Shown here piece by piece: positions 27,650 to 37,220 of a stretch of DNA of 39,631 bases. Below the pieces are notes generated by a model. That model saw nothing but the letters and a program-made list of their open reading frames with translations. It was not told the DNA's origin and did not search any database. A program made the translations under genes and the position numbers. This DNA is from Comamonadaceae bacterium (lineage in GTDB: Bacteria > Pseudomonadota > Gammaproteobacteria > Burkholderiales > Burkholderiaceae_C), in the NCBI GenBank assembly GCA_947450645.1, contig CANFWH010000018.1, forward strand, positions 1 to 39,631, written 5' to 3'. Within the stretch, counting starts at the first letter, position 1; each line of letters begins with the position of its first letter.

Positions 27650-28474
27650 TTATCTGACGATACCGCGATTCGCAGGCGTGCTACGCAAGAAATCAACCAG
27701 CATAGCGATATCGCCAGCCGACTCTGAATGCGCGGCTTTCAACGCATCGATCTGGCTACAAGCCACGTCCAGCGTGAGTTCAGAGCGGTACAGTAGTTTA
27801 TGCATGGCCTTAACAACAGCTACACGCTCAGGCGTAAAGCCGCGGCGACGCAGGCCTTCAAAGTTCATAGAACGTGCACCAGCAGGCTGGCCTTGGCACA
27901 TGACATATGGCGGCACATCTGCAAACAAGAGTGAACACATGGCTGTCATGGCATGAGCGCCGATTCGCACAAATTGATGCACGACGGTAAAGCCGCCAAG
28001 AATAACCCAATCTCCCACCTCGACGTGACCTGCTAGCTGCGAGTTGTTGGCGAAGATGGTGTTATTGCCAATCGTGCAATCGTGCGCAACGTGGACATAG
28101 GCCATGATCCAGTTGTCGTTGCCAATGACTGTTTTTCCAATACCATTAGAAAGCGGATTTTGTTCTGGTGTTGCCGTGCCAATGTTCAAGGTACAAAACT
28201 CGCGAATCGTGTTGCGATCACCAATAACGAGCTCGGAGTCCTCGCCCGCGTATTTTTTGTCTTGTGGCTCAGCGCCAATCGAGTTGAATTGAAAAATGCG
28301 GTTGTCTGTGCCAATCGTGGTTCGCCCTTCAATGACGCAGTGCGCTCCCACGCTGGAACCCTTGCCAATCGTGACCTGCGGGCCGATCACACTGTACGGA
28401 CCAACGCTCACGCTACTGTCTAGTTGCGCCTTTGGATCGATGATGGCGGTGGAGTGAATCAAACTCGTCGTCAT
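27650..28474 (-). CDS. lpxA: acyl-ACP--UDP-N-acetylglucosamine O-acyltransferase
   Basis: First step of lipid A synthesis: transfers a 3-hydroxyacyl group from ACP to UDP-GlcNAc. A left-handed beta-helix made of hexapeptide repeats fills residues 1-195, followed by a helical C-terminus. The catalytic His is in HVAHDC (His131, matching E. coli His125). GAEPQDKKYAGEDSEL and HQFVRIGAHAMTAM are conserved. 274 residues, slightly longer than in E. coli. fabZ is 8 bases upstream, lpxB 2 bases downstream. Confidence 0.97.
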   Translation of the reverse strand: MTTSLIHSTAIIDPKAQLDSSVSVGPYSVIGPQVTIGKGSSVGAHCVIEGRTTIGTDNRIFQFNSIGAEPQDKKYAGEDSELVIGDRNTIREFCTLNIGTATPEQNPLSNGIGKTVIGNDNWIMAYVHVAHDCTIGNNTIFANNSQLAGHVEVGDWVILGGFTVVHQFVRIGAHAMTAMCSLLFADVPPYVMCQGQPAGARSMNFEGLRRRGFTPERVAVVKAMHKLLYRSELTLDVACSQIDALKAAHSESAGDIAMLVDFLRSTPANRGIVR

Positions 28475-28482
28475 GTTTTTTC

Positions 28483-28929
28483 TTATTCAGTAATGCGGCG
28501 CATCGTGCACATCAAGTTGGCTTCTACCACCAATTCGTCTTTGACAAAACCTTTAGCAATGAACTTATAAATCCCCGCTTTCATACGGTCTATGATCACG
28601 TCCAAAATGAGCTGGTCGCCTGGCTCAACTGGCTTTTTAAAGCGAGCGCCGTCAATGCCAGCGAAATAATAAACCGTCTTGTCATCAATCTCGTGACCTA
28701 CGGATTCCACGGTCAAGATAGCTGCGGCTTGGGCGAGCGCTTCTAGCATCAGCACGCCTGGCATCACAGGACGATTCGGGAAATGGCCTAAGAAAAACTG
28801 CTCGTTAATCGAGACATTTTTAATCGCCACAATCCGCTTTCCTTTTTCTAACTCCAACACGCGATCGACCAGCAAAATCGGATAACGATGCGGTAATTTT
28901 TTCAGAATTTGATGAATATCCATGTGCAT
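28483..28929 (-). CDS. fabZ: 3-hydroxyacyl-[acyl-carrier-protein] dehydratase FabZ
   Basis: Hot-dog dehydratase of fatty acid elongation. 148 residues, with [67 protein letters not shown]: catalytic His49 (GHFP) and Glu63. The start may be the ATG at 28929 or the one at 28923; many homologs begin at or near MDIHQ. Its place between lpxD and lpxA links fatty-acid and lipid A flux, which compete for the same 3-hydroxyacyl-ACP pool. Confidence 0.97.
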   Translation of the reverse strand: MHMDIHQILKKLPHRYPILLVDRVLELEKGKRIVAIKNVSINEQFFLGHFPNRPVMPGVLMLEALAQAAAILTVESVGHEIDDKTVYYFAGIDGARFKKPVEPGDQLILDVIIDRMKAGIYKFIAKGFVKDELVVEANLMCTMRRITE

Positions 28930-28952
28930 GATTGTTGTACTTTCTATATTTT

Positions 28953-29960
28953 TTATGAGGCTTCAGATGCTTTTTCAAGCTCTTTAATTCGGTCTCGCAA
29001 GCTGTGCAGATGTTTCAGCGTAGCGGCATTTTTTTCCCATGCTTGATTGTCGTCGAGCGGAAAGATGCCCGTGTAATTTCCAGCCTTATGAATTGAGCGC
29101 GTGACGACACTCGCCGCCGAAATATGAACATGATCGGCCAAACTTAAATGCCCCAGCACGACTGCGCCACCGCCCACCGTGCAATGCGAGCCAATCTTGG
29201 CACTGCCAGCAACACCAACACACCCTGCCAGTGCTGTGTGCTTGCCAATGTACACGTTATGGCCAATTTGGATGAGGTTGTCTAGCTTCACACCGTCTTC
29301 AATCACCGTGTCTTCTAACGCGCCTCGGTCGATGCAGGTATTGGCACCAATTTCGACATTGTTGCCAATTCGTACAGCGCCTAATTGTTCAATCTTGACC
29401 CATTCACCTGTTGCTTTATTGGGAGCAAAACCAAAACCATCGGCACCAATGACCACGCCACTATGCAAAATGCAGCCTTCGCCAATATGACAATCTGCGC
29501 CTACGGTGACGCGCGCGGCAAGCGTCGTTCGCGCACCAATGATTGCGCCGTCTTCGATGACACACAAAGCGCCAACACGGACATCACACCCGAGCTGAAC
29601 GTTTTGCCCAATGACAGCAGACGGATGAATCAAGTTTGGAGGAGATAGTGTTGTTAGCACGCGCAGCTTCCACCACTGAGTGAAGCGTGCATAGTACAGA
29701 TAAGGATCAGGAGTGAGAATGGCTGCGCCTTGAAAGCCCTTATTCCGCGCGGCTTCCCAGTCGGATTGCCTCGCAATGACACAGCCCGCTTGGCTTTGAA
29801 CAAATTGCTGCGTATATTTTGCTGAGTTTAAAAAAGAAACGTCACTAGAAGTGGCTCTCTCTAGTGACGCAATGCCAGTGACTTTGTAGCTTGGCAAGCC
29901 AATTAGCTCGCCGCCCAAATCACCCGCTATTTGACCAAGGGTCGTATCACTTCTGCGCAT
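28953..29960 (-). CDS. lpxD: UDP-3-O-(3-hydroxyacyl)glucosamine N-acyltransferase
   Basis: Third committed step of lipid A synthesis, N-acylation from hydroxyacyl-ACP. 335 residues: an N-terminal uridine-binding domain (about 1-105, including [23 protein letters not shown]), a hexapeptide-repeat beta-helix (110-300) with [26 protein letters not shown] and catalytic His234 in [28 protein letters not shown], and a C-terminal helix rich in charged residues. The start overlaps the end of ompH by 14 bases, so translation is probably coupled. Confidence 0.96.
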   Translation of the reverse strand: MRRSDTTLGQIAGDLGGELIGLPSYKVTGIASLERATSSDVSFLNSAKYTQQFVQSQAGCVIARQSDWEAARNKGFQGAAILTPDPYLYYARFTQWWKLRVLTTLSPPNLIHPSAVIGQNVQLGCDVRVGALCVIEDGAIIGARTTLAARVTVGADCHIGEGCILHSGVVIGADGFGFAPNKATGEWVKIEQLGAVRIGNNVEIGANTCIDRGALEDTVIEDGVKLDNLIQIGHNVYIGKHTALAGCVGVAGSAKIGSHCTVGGGAVVLGHLSLADHVHISAASVVTRSIHKAGNYTGIFPLDDNQAWEKNAATLKHLHSLRDRIKELEKASEAS

Positions 29961-30453
29961 TCAAAGCTTTGAGAACTTTGTCAGTGATATCGTGCTTAGG
30001 ATTGATGTACACAGCCTCTTGGAGCACGAGGTCGTATTTTTCTGCCTCAGCTACTTGCTTGACGATGCGGTTAGCGCGCTCAAGCACTGACTGCAATTCT
30101 TCATTTTTACGCGAGTTCAAATCTTCTTGAAATTCGCGGCGTTTACGCTGAAAGTCTCGATCCAATTCAACCACCTGTTTTTGACGCGAGACGCGCTGCG
30201 TTTCAGACAATGTTGGGGCTTCTCGCTCCAATTTATCGGAGGCTGCTTTCAAAGTCTCTCCTTGCGCATTCAAATCTTTTTCTCGCTTAGAGAACTCCTG
30301 CTCCAATTTTGTTTGCGCAACCTTAGCTGTGTTTGCTTCACGAAACACTCTGTCAGTATTGATAAAGCCGATCTTGAAATCTTGCGCTAAAGCAGTGCCG
30401 CTAAGCAACAAAGAAACAATAGATGCAAAGAAAAGTTGAGTAGTACGGTTCAT
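29947..30453 (-). CDS. skp: OmpH/Skp family periplasmic chaperone
   Basis: Holdase that carries unfolded outer-membrane proteins to BamA. 168 residues with a signal peptide ([24 protein letters not shown]) and the OmpH domain: [39 protein letters not shown], then long charged helices (about residues 40-125) that form the tentacle coiled coil, and a C-terminal [26 protein letters not shown] strand-helix. bamA ends 11 bases upstream; lpxD overlaps its end. Confidence 0.94.
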   Translation of the reverse strand: MNRTTQLFFASIVSLLLSGTALAQDFKIGFINTDRVFREANTAKVAQTKLEQEFSKREKDLNAQGETLKAASDKLEREAPTLSETQRVSRQKQVVELDRDFQRKRREFQEDLNSRKNEELQSVLERANRIVKQVAEAEKYDLVLQEAVYINPKHDITDKVLKALNAQK

Positions 30454-30464
30454 AAAAGGGAGAG

Positions 30465-32744
30465 TTAAAAGGATGAGCCCATTTGAAATTGGAATCGCTC
30501 TATTCTATCGCCAGAGAACGCTCTAACGGGACGCGCAATCGCAAATCGCAATGGCCCCAAAGGTGATATCCAGCTCACACCAACGCCTGTTGATGTACGT
30601 AGCTTAGAAAAGTCATATCCATCATTTTCGCCAAACACATTACCAGCGTCATAAAAACCATACAGTCGTAAAGTACGGTCGTTGCCAACGCCTGGGAATG
30701 GTGTATTAATTTCACCGCTAAGCGTTATCTTCTTGGGTCCACCAATATAGGCTCCCGTCACGTCTCTAGGACCTAAGCTACTCTGCGCAAATCCCCGCAC
30801 CGAACCAAGACCGCCTGAGTAAAAGTCTTTAAAAACGGGGAACGGACGTCCGCCTAAACCATGCCCCCATCCCAGTTCAGAATTGAACGCTAAAGTGTAT
30901 TGCTTGTTAAGCGACAGATATTGCTGAAACTGATAAGAAGTCCTTGTGTACTGGGCATCGCCTGTCTTGGCTAAATCGCTATTGATACGTTGAAATTGAC
31001 CTCTGGTAGGCACCAAGATGCTATCTCGGTCATCGCGACTCCAACCTAAGGTTAAAGGGTAAGTGCGACTGGTGTAGCCAAAGGTGTCGGCATAGGCCAA
31101 ATAAGATGCGGGGATACTGGTGCCCGATTCAATTTGAATCTGCTCCGCGCTTATACCTAAAAATACGCGATCCAACTCAGTAAACGGAATGCCAAACCGC
31201 AGCGCAAGACCCGTCGTCGTTAGCTGGTAGTCACCGCCCACGGTGGTATAGGGGCGGGTTCTGCGCTGGTACAGCTCGTAAGTACGCGACACACCTTCCT
31301 GAGTGAAATAAGGATTGGTCGTGCTAAGGGAATACACACGGTTGTACTTACTCGTATTGACATTGATGCCTAGAGAATGCCCTGTACCAAAGGCGTTATC
31401 TTGCTGCACACCAAACTGCAAGGTCAAACCTTCAGTACTAGAAATACCAGCACCTAACGTCAAGCTACCCGTTGGCTTCTCTACCACGGATAAATTGATA
31501 TCCACCTGATCTTGTGCACCCGCCACCTCTTGAGTATCAATTTTTACTTCTTTGAAATAACTTAGTCTGTCAACCCGATCACGCGAGAGCTTAATCTTGT
31601 CACCGTCGTACCATGACGCTTCATACTGACGGAACTCACGTCGAACCACTTCATCTTTAGTCTTTGAATTGCCGCTGATATTGATGTGGCGAACTTGGGC
31701 GCGCCTCGATGGCTCTGCAACCAAAATCAGCTTAACCTGAGCATTAACTTTATCAATATCAGGCACGGATTCAACCTGAGCGAAAGCATAGCCAAATTTA
31801 CCAAATAAGTCTGTGAATGCTTTCGTCGTGAGGGCAACAGACTCTGAGTTATAGGATTGCCCCACTGCAATTTTGATAAGTGATTTGAACTCATCGTCTT
31901 TGCCTAAATAATTACCCTTTAGCTCCACTGATGAGACCACATAACGCTGCCCCTCTGTGACCGTGATCGTGATGTCGACTTTTTGCTTATCGGGTGAAAG
32001 TGCAACTTGCGTGGAGTCGATTTTGAACTCTAAGTAACCGCGTGTCAGATAGTAAGAGCGCAAAGTCTCTAAATCAGCATTGAACTTTGTACGCGTATAA
32101 CGATCGCTTTTGGTATACCAACTCATAAAACCTGCAGTATCCAAATCCAGCTGGTTGCGCAATGTGGACTCACTAAAAGATTTATTCCCAATGATGCGAA
32201 GGCTTTTAATTTTGGCAACCTCACCCTCGATGACGGTAAACGTAAGGTTGACTCGATTACGCTCAATCGGTGTGACCGTGGTCACAACCTCAGCACCATA
32301 CAAACTATGACTCACGTACTGCCGTTTGAGCTCTTGTTCGGCGCGATCCGCCAAGGCTTTATCGTAGGCACGACCCGTCGCTAATCCTACCTCTTTGAGA
32401 GCTTTAGCAAGGTTTTCTTTATCAAATTCTTTGGTGCCAACAAAGTTCAAATCTTGGATCGTGGGACGCTCTTCCACCACCACAATCAACACGCCATCCT
32501 TGGTCTCTAACCGCACATCTTTAAAAAGCCCAAGAGAAAACAAAGCGCGAATGGCTGCCGTACCTTTGTCATCGTTAAACGTATCGCCCGTACGAAATGG
32601 CAAAGTAGCAAATACAGTGCCAGGCTCCACGCGCTGCAAACCTTCGACACGAATATCCTTAACTGCGAAGGGCTCGACAGCAACGGCTTGCGATCCAATC
32701 AACAGGCAAAGAGATAACGCAGCTATTTTAAAAAATGAATGCAT
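30465..32744 (-). CDS. bamA: outer membrane protein assembly factor BamA
   Basis: Central Omp85 insertase of the BAM complex. The frame opens at 32789 inside rseP, but the ATG at 32744 gives a clean signal peptide (MHSFFKIAALSLCLLIGSQAVA, cleavage just before VEPF) and follows the rseP stop by 7 bases. The 759-residue protein has five POTRA domains (about 25-420; the first starts FAVKDIRVEGLQRVEPGTVF) and a 16-strand barrel with conserved FYSGGLGSVRGF (the lid-lock VRGF) and FYDAGNVFG. It ends in an aromatic C-terminal signature, FQFQMGSSF. Confidence 0.97.
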   Translation of the reverse strand: MHSFFKIAALSLCLLIGSQAVAVEPFAVKDIRVEGLQRVEPGTVFATLPFRTGDTFNDDKGTAAIRALFSLGLFKDVRLETKDGVLIVVVEERPTIQDLNFVGTKEFDKENLAKALKEVGLATGRAYDKALADRAEQELKRQYVSHSLYGAEVVTTVTPIERNRVNLTFTVIEGEVAKIKSLRIIGNKSFSESTLRNQLDLDTAGFMSWYTKSDRYTRTKFNADLETLRSYYLTRGYLEFKIDSTQVALSPDKQKVDITITVTEGQRYVVSSVELKGNYLGKDDEFKSLIKIAVGQSYNSESVALTTKAFTDLFGKFGYAFAQVESVPDIDKVNAQVKLILVAEPSRRAQVRHINISGNSKTKDEVVRREFRQYEASWYDGDKIKLSRDRVDRLSYFKEVKIDTQEVAGAQDQVDINLSVVEKPTGSLTLGAGISSTEGLTLQFGVQQDNAFGTGHSLGINVNTSKYNRVYSLSTTNPYFTQEGVSRTYELYQRRTRPYTTVGGDYQLTTTGLALRFGIPFTELDRVFLGISAEQIQIESGTSIPASYLAYADTFGYTSRTYPLTLGWSRDDRDSILVPTRGQFQRINSDLAKTGDAQYTRTSYQFQQYLSLNKQYTLAFNSELGWGHGLGGRPFPVFKDFYSGGLGSVRGFAQSSLGPRDVTGAYIGGPKKITLSGEINTPFPGVGNDRTLRLYGFYDAGNVFGENDGYDFSKLRTSTGVGVSWISPLGPLRFAIARPVRAFSGDRIERFQFQMGSSF

Positions 32745-32751
32745 AGAGTGA

Positions 32752-33882
32752 TTAACCAAAAAAACTGCGAAGTCCAAAGACTCGAACAAGATCGTTATAA
32801 AGCGCCAAAGCCGTGAGCAAAATCAAAAAAACAAAACCTGCGCGCTGCAATTTATCTAACCATTGGACACTGACTTCCTTGCCCGTAAGCAACTCCCAAA
32901 GATAATACATCAGATGCCCGCCATCTAGCATGGGCAGCGGCAACAAATTCAGCGCCCCCAAACTCACGCTCATGAGCCCTAAAAAGAGCGTAAATGTCGC
33001 CAAACCCATAACGGCGGTCTTTCCCGAGTATTCGGCTACCGTTACGGGGCCAGTGAGATTTTTAAGTGATGCCTTGCCAACGATCATGCGCCCTAGTGTT
33101 TTAATAGTGAGTGCGCTCAAATGCCATGTTTTTTTTACACCTTGTGCAAAGCCATCAAAAAACCCAAAGCTCACATCGACTAATTCCTTAGGTGAACCAA
33201 TGATGGCGCCCACGCGGCCAATGCGCTCTTTCCCTAAAAATTCGCTTGTCTCCGTTAACACACGTGGTGTCACAACAATGCTCAGTCGACTGCCTTGCCT
33301 CTCAATCAACCAACTCTGAGCAACGCCTTGATTGGACGCACGAATCAACTCACGTAGCTGGATGCTGTCAGTCACTTTTTGCGCATCCACGGCAAGCACC
33401 AAATCGCCTGCTTGTAGCTTGGCAGATGCTGCTGCATCATCTGCCACCACTTCAACCAACCTTGCGGTGGGCAGGGTTTGGCCTACCCAATTCAAAGCCG
33501 CAAACAAGAGCACGGCCAAAATCAAATTGGCCAGCGGCCCAGCAAACACCACTGCAGCCCTTGCCCACAAAGGCTTGCGGTTAAATGAATGATGCAAATC
33601 ATTTGCCGCAATTGCGTGTTGATCAGTTTCGCGTTCGTCCTGCATCTTCACATAACCGCCAAAAGGCAAGGCCGCAATCACAAACTCGGTGGTCTGTGGA
33701 TGCCCATCCAGCAAGGGCTGGCGCTTAGGCGTCCATTTGAATAGCGGCTTGCCAAAGCCAAGCGAAAAGCGGATCACGCGCACGCCAACTGCCGCGGCCA
33801 TACGGTAGTGCCCCCATTCATGCACCGCAATCAAAAGCGCAATAACAAACAAAAAAGAAACAATAGCGATAAGTCCACTCAT
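32752..33882 (-). CDS. rseP: site-2 protease RseP, short form with apparently one PDZ domain
   Basis: Intramembrane zinc metalloprotease that cleaves anti-sigma factors and remnant signal peptides. HEWGH (His21, Glu22, His25) in the first transmembrane helix, GGYVKM (75-80), a second helix near FAGPLANLILAVLLFAALNW, and the third zinc ligand in LPLPMLDGGH (Asp320). At 376 residues it is about 70-80 shorter than the E. coli enzyme. Only one PDZ-like segment can be traced (about 138-208, with KLQAGDLVLAVD and WLIERQGSRLSIVVTP), and it matches the C-terminal PDZ end best. The frame is intact, so this is a shorter architecture, not a broken gene. It overlaps dxr by ATGA. Confidence 0.93.
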   Translation of the reverse strand: MSGLIAIVSFLFVIALLIAVHEWGHYRMAAAVGVRVIRFSLGFGKPLFKWTPKRQPLLDGHPQTTEFVIAALPFGGYVKMQDERETDQHAIAANDLHHSFNRKPLWARAAVVFAGPLANLILAVLLFAALNWVGQTLPTARLVEVVADDAAASAKLQAGDLVLAVDAQKVTDSIQLRELIRASNQGVAQSWLIERQGSRLSIVVTPRVLTETSEFLGKERIGRVGAIIGSPKELVDVSFGFFDGFAQGVKKTWHLSALTIKTLGRMIVGKASLKNLTGPVTVAEYSGKTAVMGLATFTLFLGLMSVSLGALNLLPLPMLDGGHLMYYLWELLTGKEVSVQWLDKLQRAGFVFLILLTALALYNDLVRVFGLRSFFG

Positions 33883-35069
33883 TTTTCACTCGCCAATCGA
33901 TTGCAAGTCTGGCTCGCAACTTGCCTTGCTAATCCATCAATCACCAAAATATCACCTAGATTGTTCGCAACTGGACAAGCAAGGCTATTCACAATTTCGG
34001 CATTCAACACTTTGATTTGATCAAAGCGAATACGCCCAGCGAGGAAGGCTTCGACAGCAACCTCATTGGCGGCATTGAGCAAAATCGTCCCCGAAGGCTC
34101 ATTCATGGCCGCCCACGCAAGAGCTAGGCTGGGGAAGCGCTCTGAATCTGGCTTGGCGAAGCTCATGCCGCCTGCCAAGGCAAAAAAATCAAGGTTTGCA
34201 GCGCCACTCTCAATTCTGTCTGGGTAGGATAAGCCATAGGCGATAGGCACACGCATATCTGGCGTTCCCATCTGAGCCAATACCGACGCATCCTTATATT
34301 GAACCATCGAGTGAATGATGCTTTGCGGATGAATCACGACCTCAATTTGATCAGGCGTCACGCCAAACAAGTATTTGGCTTCAATGACTTCTAGCGCTTT
34401 ATTCATCATGGTTGCAGAATCCACCGATATCTTGCGCCCCATCACCCAATTGGGATGAGCACAGGCCTCATCAGGTGTGATAGCGCCAAAGGTGGCTAGA
34501 TCACGATTTAAAAACGGCCCACCCGAGGCGGTCAAAATAATTTTATCAATGCGCGTTGCCCAAGTTGCGCGGTCATCTGGCAGCGATTGGAAAATCGCGC
34601 TGTGCTCGCTATCAATTGGCAGAAGCGTTGCACCGCCTGCGCGTACAGCGCTCATAAATACATCGCCGCCAATCACGAGCGCCTCTTTATTGGCGAGCAA
34701 TAGTCGTTTGCCAGAAATGGCTGCAGCCATACAAGGCGCAAGCCCTGCCGCGCCGACGATAGCTGCCATCACAGTATTCACGCGTTCCTCACGTGCCACA
34801 TCGCACAAAGCTTGCTCACCCACAAAAACATGTGTCGTTATGCCTTCGGCTTTAAGCCGAGAAGCCAATGTGGATGCGGCCTCTGGGTCGATCATCACAG
34901 CAAACATGGGCCTGAATTCAGCGCACTGAGCTAGCAAAAGCTCCCACTGCGATTTAGCCGTTAGGGCGAACACTTCAAAGCGATCTGGATGGCGGCGAAT
35001 CACATCCAGCGTATTCACGCCCACCGAGCCCGTCGATCCCAAAATGGTGACACGTTGACGAGCCGTCAT
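33879..35069 (-). CDS. dxr: 1-deoxy-D-xylulose-5-phosphate reductoisomerase
   Basis: Second step of the MEP isoprenoid pathway, forming MEP with NADPH. 396 residues: the NADPH-binding ILGSTGSVGVNTLDVIRRHPDRF at the N-terminus, ANKEALVIGG, IDSEHSAIFQ (metal-binding D-S-E), LTASGGPF, HPNWVMGRKISVDSATMMNKALEVIEA and VVIHPQSIIHSMV. It is linked by 4-base ATGA overlaps to cdsA upstream and rseP downstream. Confidence 0.97.
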   Translation of the reverse strand: MTARQRVTILGSTGSVGVNTLDVIRRHPDRFEVFALTAKSQWELLLAQCAEFRPMFAVMIDPEAASTLASRLKAEGITTHVFVGEQALCDVAREERVNTVMAAIVGAAGLAPCMAAAISGKRLLLANKEALVIGGDVFMSAVRAGGATLLPIDSEHSAIFQSLPDDRATWATRIDKIILTASGGPFLNRDLATFGAITPDEACAHPNWVMGRKISVDSATMMNKALEVIEAKYLFGVTPDQIEVVIHPQSIIHSMVQYKDASVLAQMGTPDMRVPIAYGLSYPDRIESGAANLDFFALAGGMSFAKPDSERFPSLALAWAAMNEPSGTILLNAANEVAVEAFLAGRIRFDQIKVLNAEIVNSLACPVANNLGDILVIDGLARQVASQTCNRLASEK

Positions 35070-35917
35070 AGATTGCTCACTAAAAACATCGCCGCTGGCA
35101 AAACAGGCAGCAAGGCATCGACACGATCCAGTACGCCGCCGTGTCCAGGCAGAAGTCCACTAGAGTCTTTCACACCTGCACTTCTTTTGACCAAGGATTC
35201 AATCAAATCACCCACGACCGCCAGCATTGTTAAAAAGATCAACGCCAAAAGCATGAACTTGCCAAAGCGAGCTTGGAGCAAGGTATAGAGGCTCAGACTA
35301 TCAGGGGCGTGTTTTTGATCCAACCAAAGCCAAAAATATGCAATCAGCAAAACACCTATAAAGCCGCCCAGCACGCCCTCCCACGTTTTGCCAGGGCTGA
35401 TGCTCACGGCCAATTTGCGATCACCAAATAACTTGCCACCAAAGAGCCTGCCTGCTGCGTAAGCGCAGATGTCAGCAGCCCAAACCAGCAGCAATGTTGA
35501 AAGCAATAAATTAATACCGATTTGACGCAGTTGAGAAACCGCCAGCCATGTCGTGCAAATAAGCAGCGCGCCAACAATCAGACGGATTGCCTGCGGAATA
35601 CGTGCCCAACTTGCCACGCCCTTGGTGAGTAAAAAGCTAGAAATCAAAACCCAAAGCGCTATTGCCATCAACCACAACATGGGCATGGGATAGCGCGTCA
35701 GGCCAATGTACACAAGGCCGGCGCAAATGACGAAAGCGTCTAGTGCAAAGAAGATGGACTTGGAATGGCTGTAGCCATTCATCCGTGACCACTCCCAAAC
35801 GCCCGCTGCAATCAAAATGAGTGTCAAAGCGTTGAAGACGTTGGGGGAGCCCAAAAACAAAGCGGGCAACAAAATTGCCAGTAAGACTACGGCGGTGATG
35901 ATTCGTTTAATCAGCAT
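35066..35917 (-). CDS. cdsA: phosphatidate cytidylyltransferase
   Basis: Makes CDP-diacylglycerol, the branch point of phospholipid synthesis, in the inner membrane. 283 residues with about seven or eight hydrophobic spans. The C-terminal part holds the CDP-alcohol signature: WAADICAYAAGRLFGGKLFGDRKLAVSISPGKTWEGVLGGF, then SLVKRSAGVKDSSGLLPGHGGVLDRVDALL, with the conserved K..D....PGHGG..DR.D. It overlaps uppS by 11 bases and dxr by 4. Confidence 0.96.
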   Translation of the reverse strand: MLIKRIITAVVLLAILLPALFLGSPNVFNALTLILIAAGVWEWSRMNGYSHSKSIFFALDAFVICAGLVYIGLTRYPMPMLWLMAIALWVLISSFLLTKGVASWARIPQAIRLIVGALLICTTWLAVSQLRQIGINLLLSTLLLVWAADICAYAAGRLFGGKLFGDRKLAVSISPGKTWEGVLGGFIGVLLIAYFWLWLDQKHAPDSLSLYTLLQARFGKFMLLALIFLTMLAVVGDLIESLVKRSAGVKDSSGLLPGHGGVLDRVDALLPVLPAAMFLVSNL

Positions 35918-36638
35918 GTGTGTCTTTCAATATTGGCGTGAGTTGCTCTGATGTTTTGCCAAATCGGCGTTCACGTCCACTATACGCGGCAATCGCGGCA
36001 TCTAGCTCTGCGCCATCAAAATCTGGCCACAGTTTGTTGGAGAAATAAAGCTCGGAATATGCCGATTGCCAGAGCAGAAAGTTGCTGAGTCGCTGCTCGC
36101 CACCCGTGCGAATAAATAAATCTGGATCAGGCACATGCGACATCGCCATTGCGCGGTCAAGACTCTCGGGTGTAATAGCCGCACCACTGGAGGCCAAGCT
36201 AGATGCGGCCTGCGCGATATCCCAGCGTCCGCCATAGTTCAAGCAGACATTCAAAACAAGTTGCTCATTTGCCGCTGTTTTATGCTCAGCCTCCACCAAA
36301 GCGGCCATGAGTTTTGGCGACAAGGCTGAGCGATCACCAACCAAATAAAGTCTCACGCCATTGGCCGATAAGGCTTTGATTTCGCGCACCACGGCCAAGC
36401 CCAAAAGCTCCATCAGACCCGACACCTCATCCGCGGGACGATTCCAATTTTCGGAAGAAAACGCAAACACAGTGAGAACCCGCACGCCACGCTCACGGCA
36501 ATCTTGAACGCAAGCACGCAAGGCTTCCACGCCTTGTTTATGCCCAGCAAGGCGCGGTAGCAATCTTTTTTTTGCCCATCTGCCATTACCATCCATGACA
36601 ATGGCAATGTGATGGGGGATGACTTTTGAGTCAGCCAA
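35907..36638 (-). CDS. uppS: undecaprenyl diphosphate synthase (cis-prenyltransferase)
   Basis: Builds C55 undecaprenyl diphosphate, the lipid carrier of peptidoglycan and O-antigen synthesis. 243 residues: HHIAIVMDGNGRWAKKR with the catalytic Asp of MDGNGRWA, LTVFAFSSENWNRP, VCLNYGGRWDIAQA and DLFIRTGGEQRLSNFLLWQSAYSELYF. The start is a TTG that follows the frr stop codon directly and in the same frame; the first in-frame ATG would remove part of the active site, so the TTG is required. No good ribosome site is seen. Confidence 0.95.
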   Translation of the reverse strand: MADSKVIPHHIAIVMDGNGRWAKKRLLPRLAGHKQGVEALRACVQDCRERGVRVLTVFAFSSENWNRPADEVSGLMELLGLAVVREIKALSANGVRLYLVGDRSALSPKLMAALVEAEHKTAANEQLVLNVCLNYGGRWDIAQAASSLASSGAAITPESLDRAMAMSHVPDPDLFIRTGGEQRLSNFLLWQSAYSELYFSNKLWPDFDGAELDAAIAAYSGRERRFGKTSEQLTPILKDTHAD

Positions 36639-37199
36639 TCAAACCGCCAAAATGTCTTTTTCTTTGGCTGCAACCAAGGCATCTACCTCATTGATGCGTG
36701 CGTCGGTAAACTTTTGCACATCCGCTTCGCAGCGTTTTTGATCGTCCTCGGAAGCTTCTTTGTCTTTCACCAGCTTCTTGACGGATTCATTCGCGTCGCG
36801 GCGCAAATTGCGTACGGCAATTTTGGCGGCTTCACCTTCGTTACGCGCGAGCTTGGTCATCTCTTTGCGTCGCTCCTCAGACATGGGCGGCATCGGCACG
36901 CGAATCAGATCGCCCATGCTGGAAGGATTCAAACCCAAATCGGACTCGCGAATCGCTTTTTCAATCTTCGCGCCCATGCCTTTTTCCCATGGCTGGATGC
37001 TAATCGTGCGGGAATCGATCAAGGACAAGTTCGCCACTTGCGATAACGGCACGGGTGATCCGTAGTAGTCCACTTGCACCGAGTCCAGCATGGCTGGGTT
37101 GGCGCGTCCTGTACGGACTTTGGCCAAGTTACTTTTGAGCGCTTCGATGGATAAACCCATCTTCGTCGCAGCGTTGTGTTTGATGTCTTCAATGCTCAT
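36639..37199 (-). CDS. frr: ribosome recycling factor
   Basis: Splits the post-termination ribosome together with EF-G. 186 residues of the standard length, a three-helix bundle with a small domain: [15 protein letters not shown] segment (here [31 protein letters not shown]), [66 protein letters not shown] lies upstream of the ATG. The stop TGA is followed without a gap by the TTG start of uppS. Confidence 0.97.
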   Translation of the reverse strand: MSIEDIKHNAATKMGLSIEALKSNLAKVRTGRANPAMLDSVQVDYYGSPVPLSQVANLSLIDSRTISIQPWEKGMGAKIEKAIRESDLGLNPSSMGDLIRVPMPPMSEERRKEMTKLARNEGEAAKIAVRNLRRDANESVKKLVKDKEASEDDQKRCEADVQKFTDARINEVDALVAAKEKDILAV

Positions 37200-37220
37200 G
37201 ATGTTCTTCCTTTTACTTTC

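Noticed and set aside
32745..32789. N-terminal extension of BamA
   Set aside because: It lies within the end of rseP and precedes a normal signal peptide starting at 32744.
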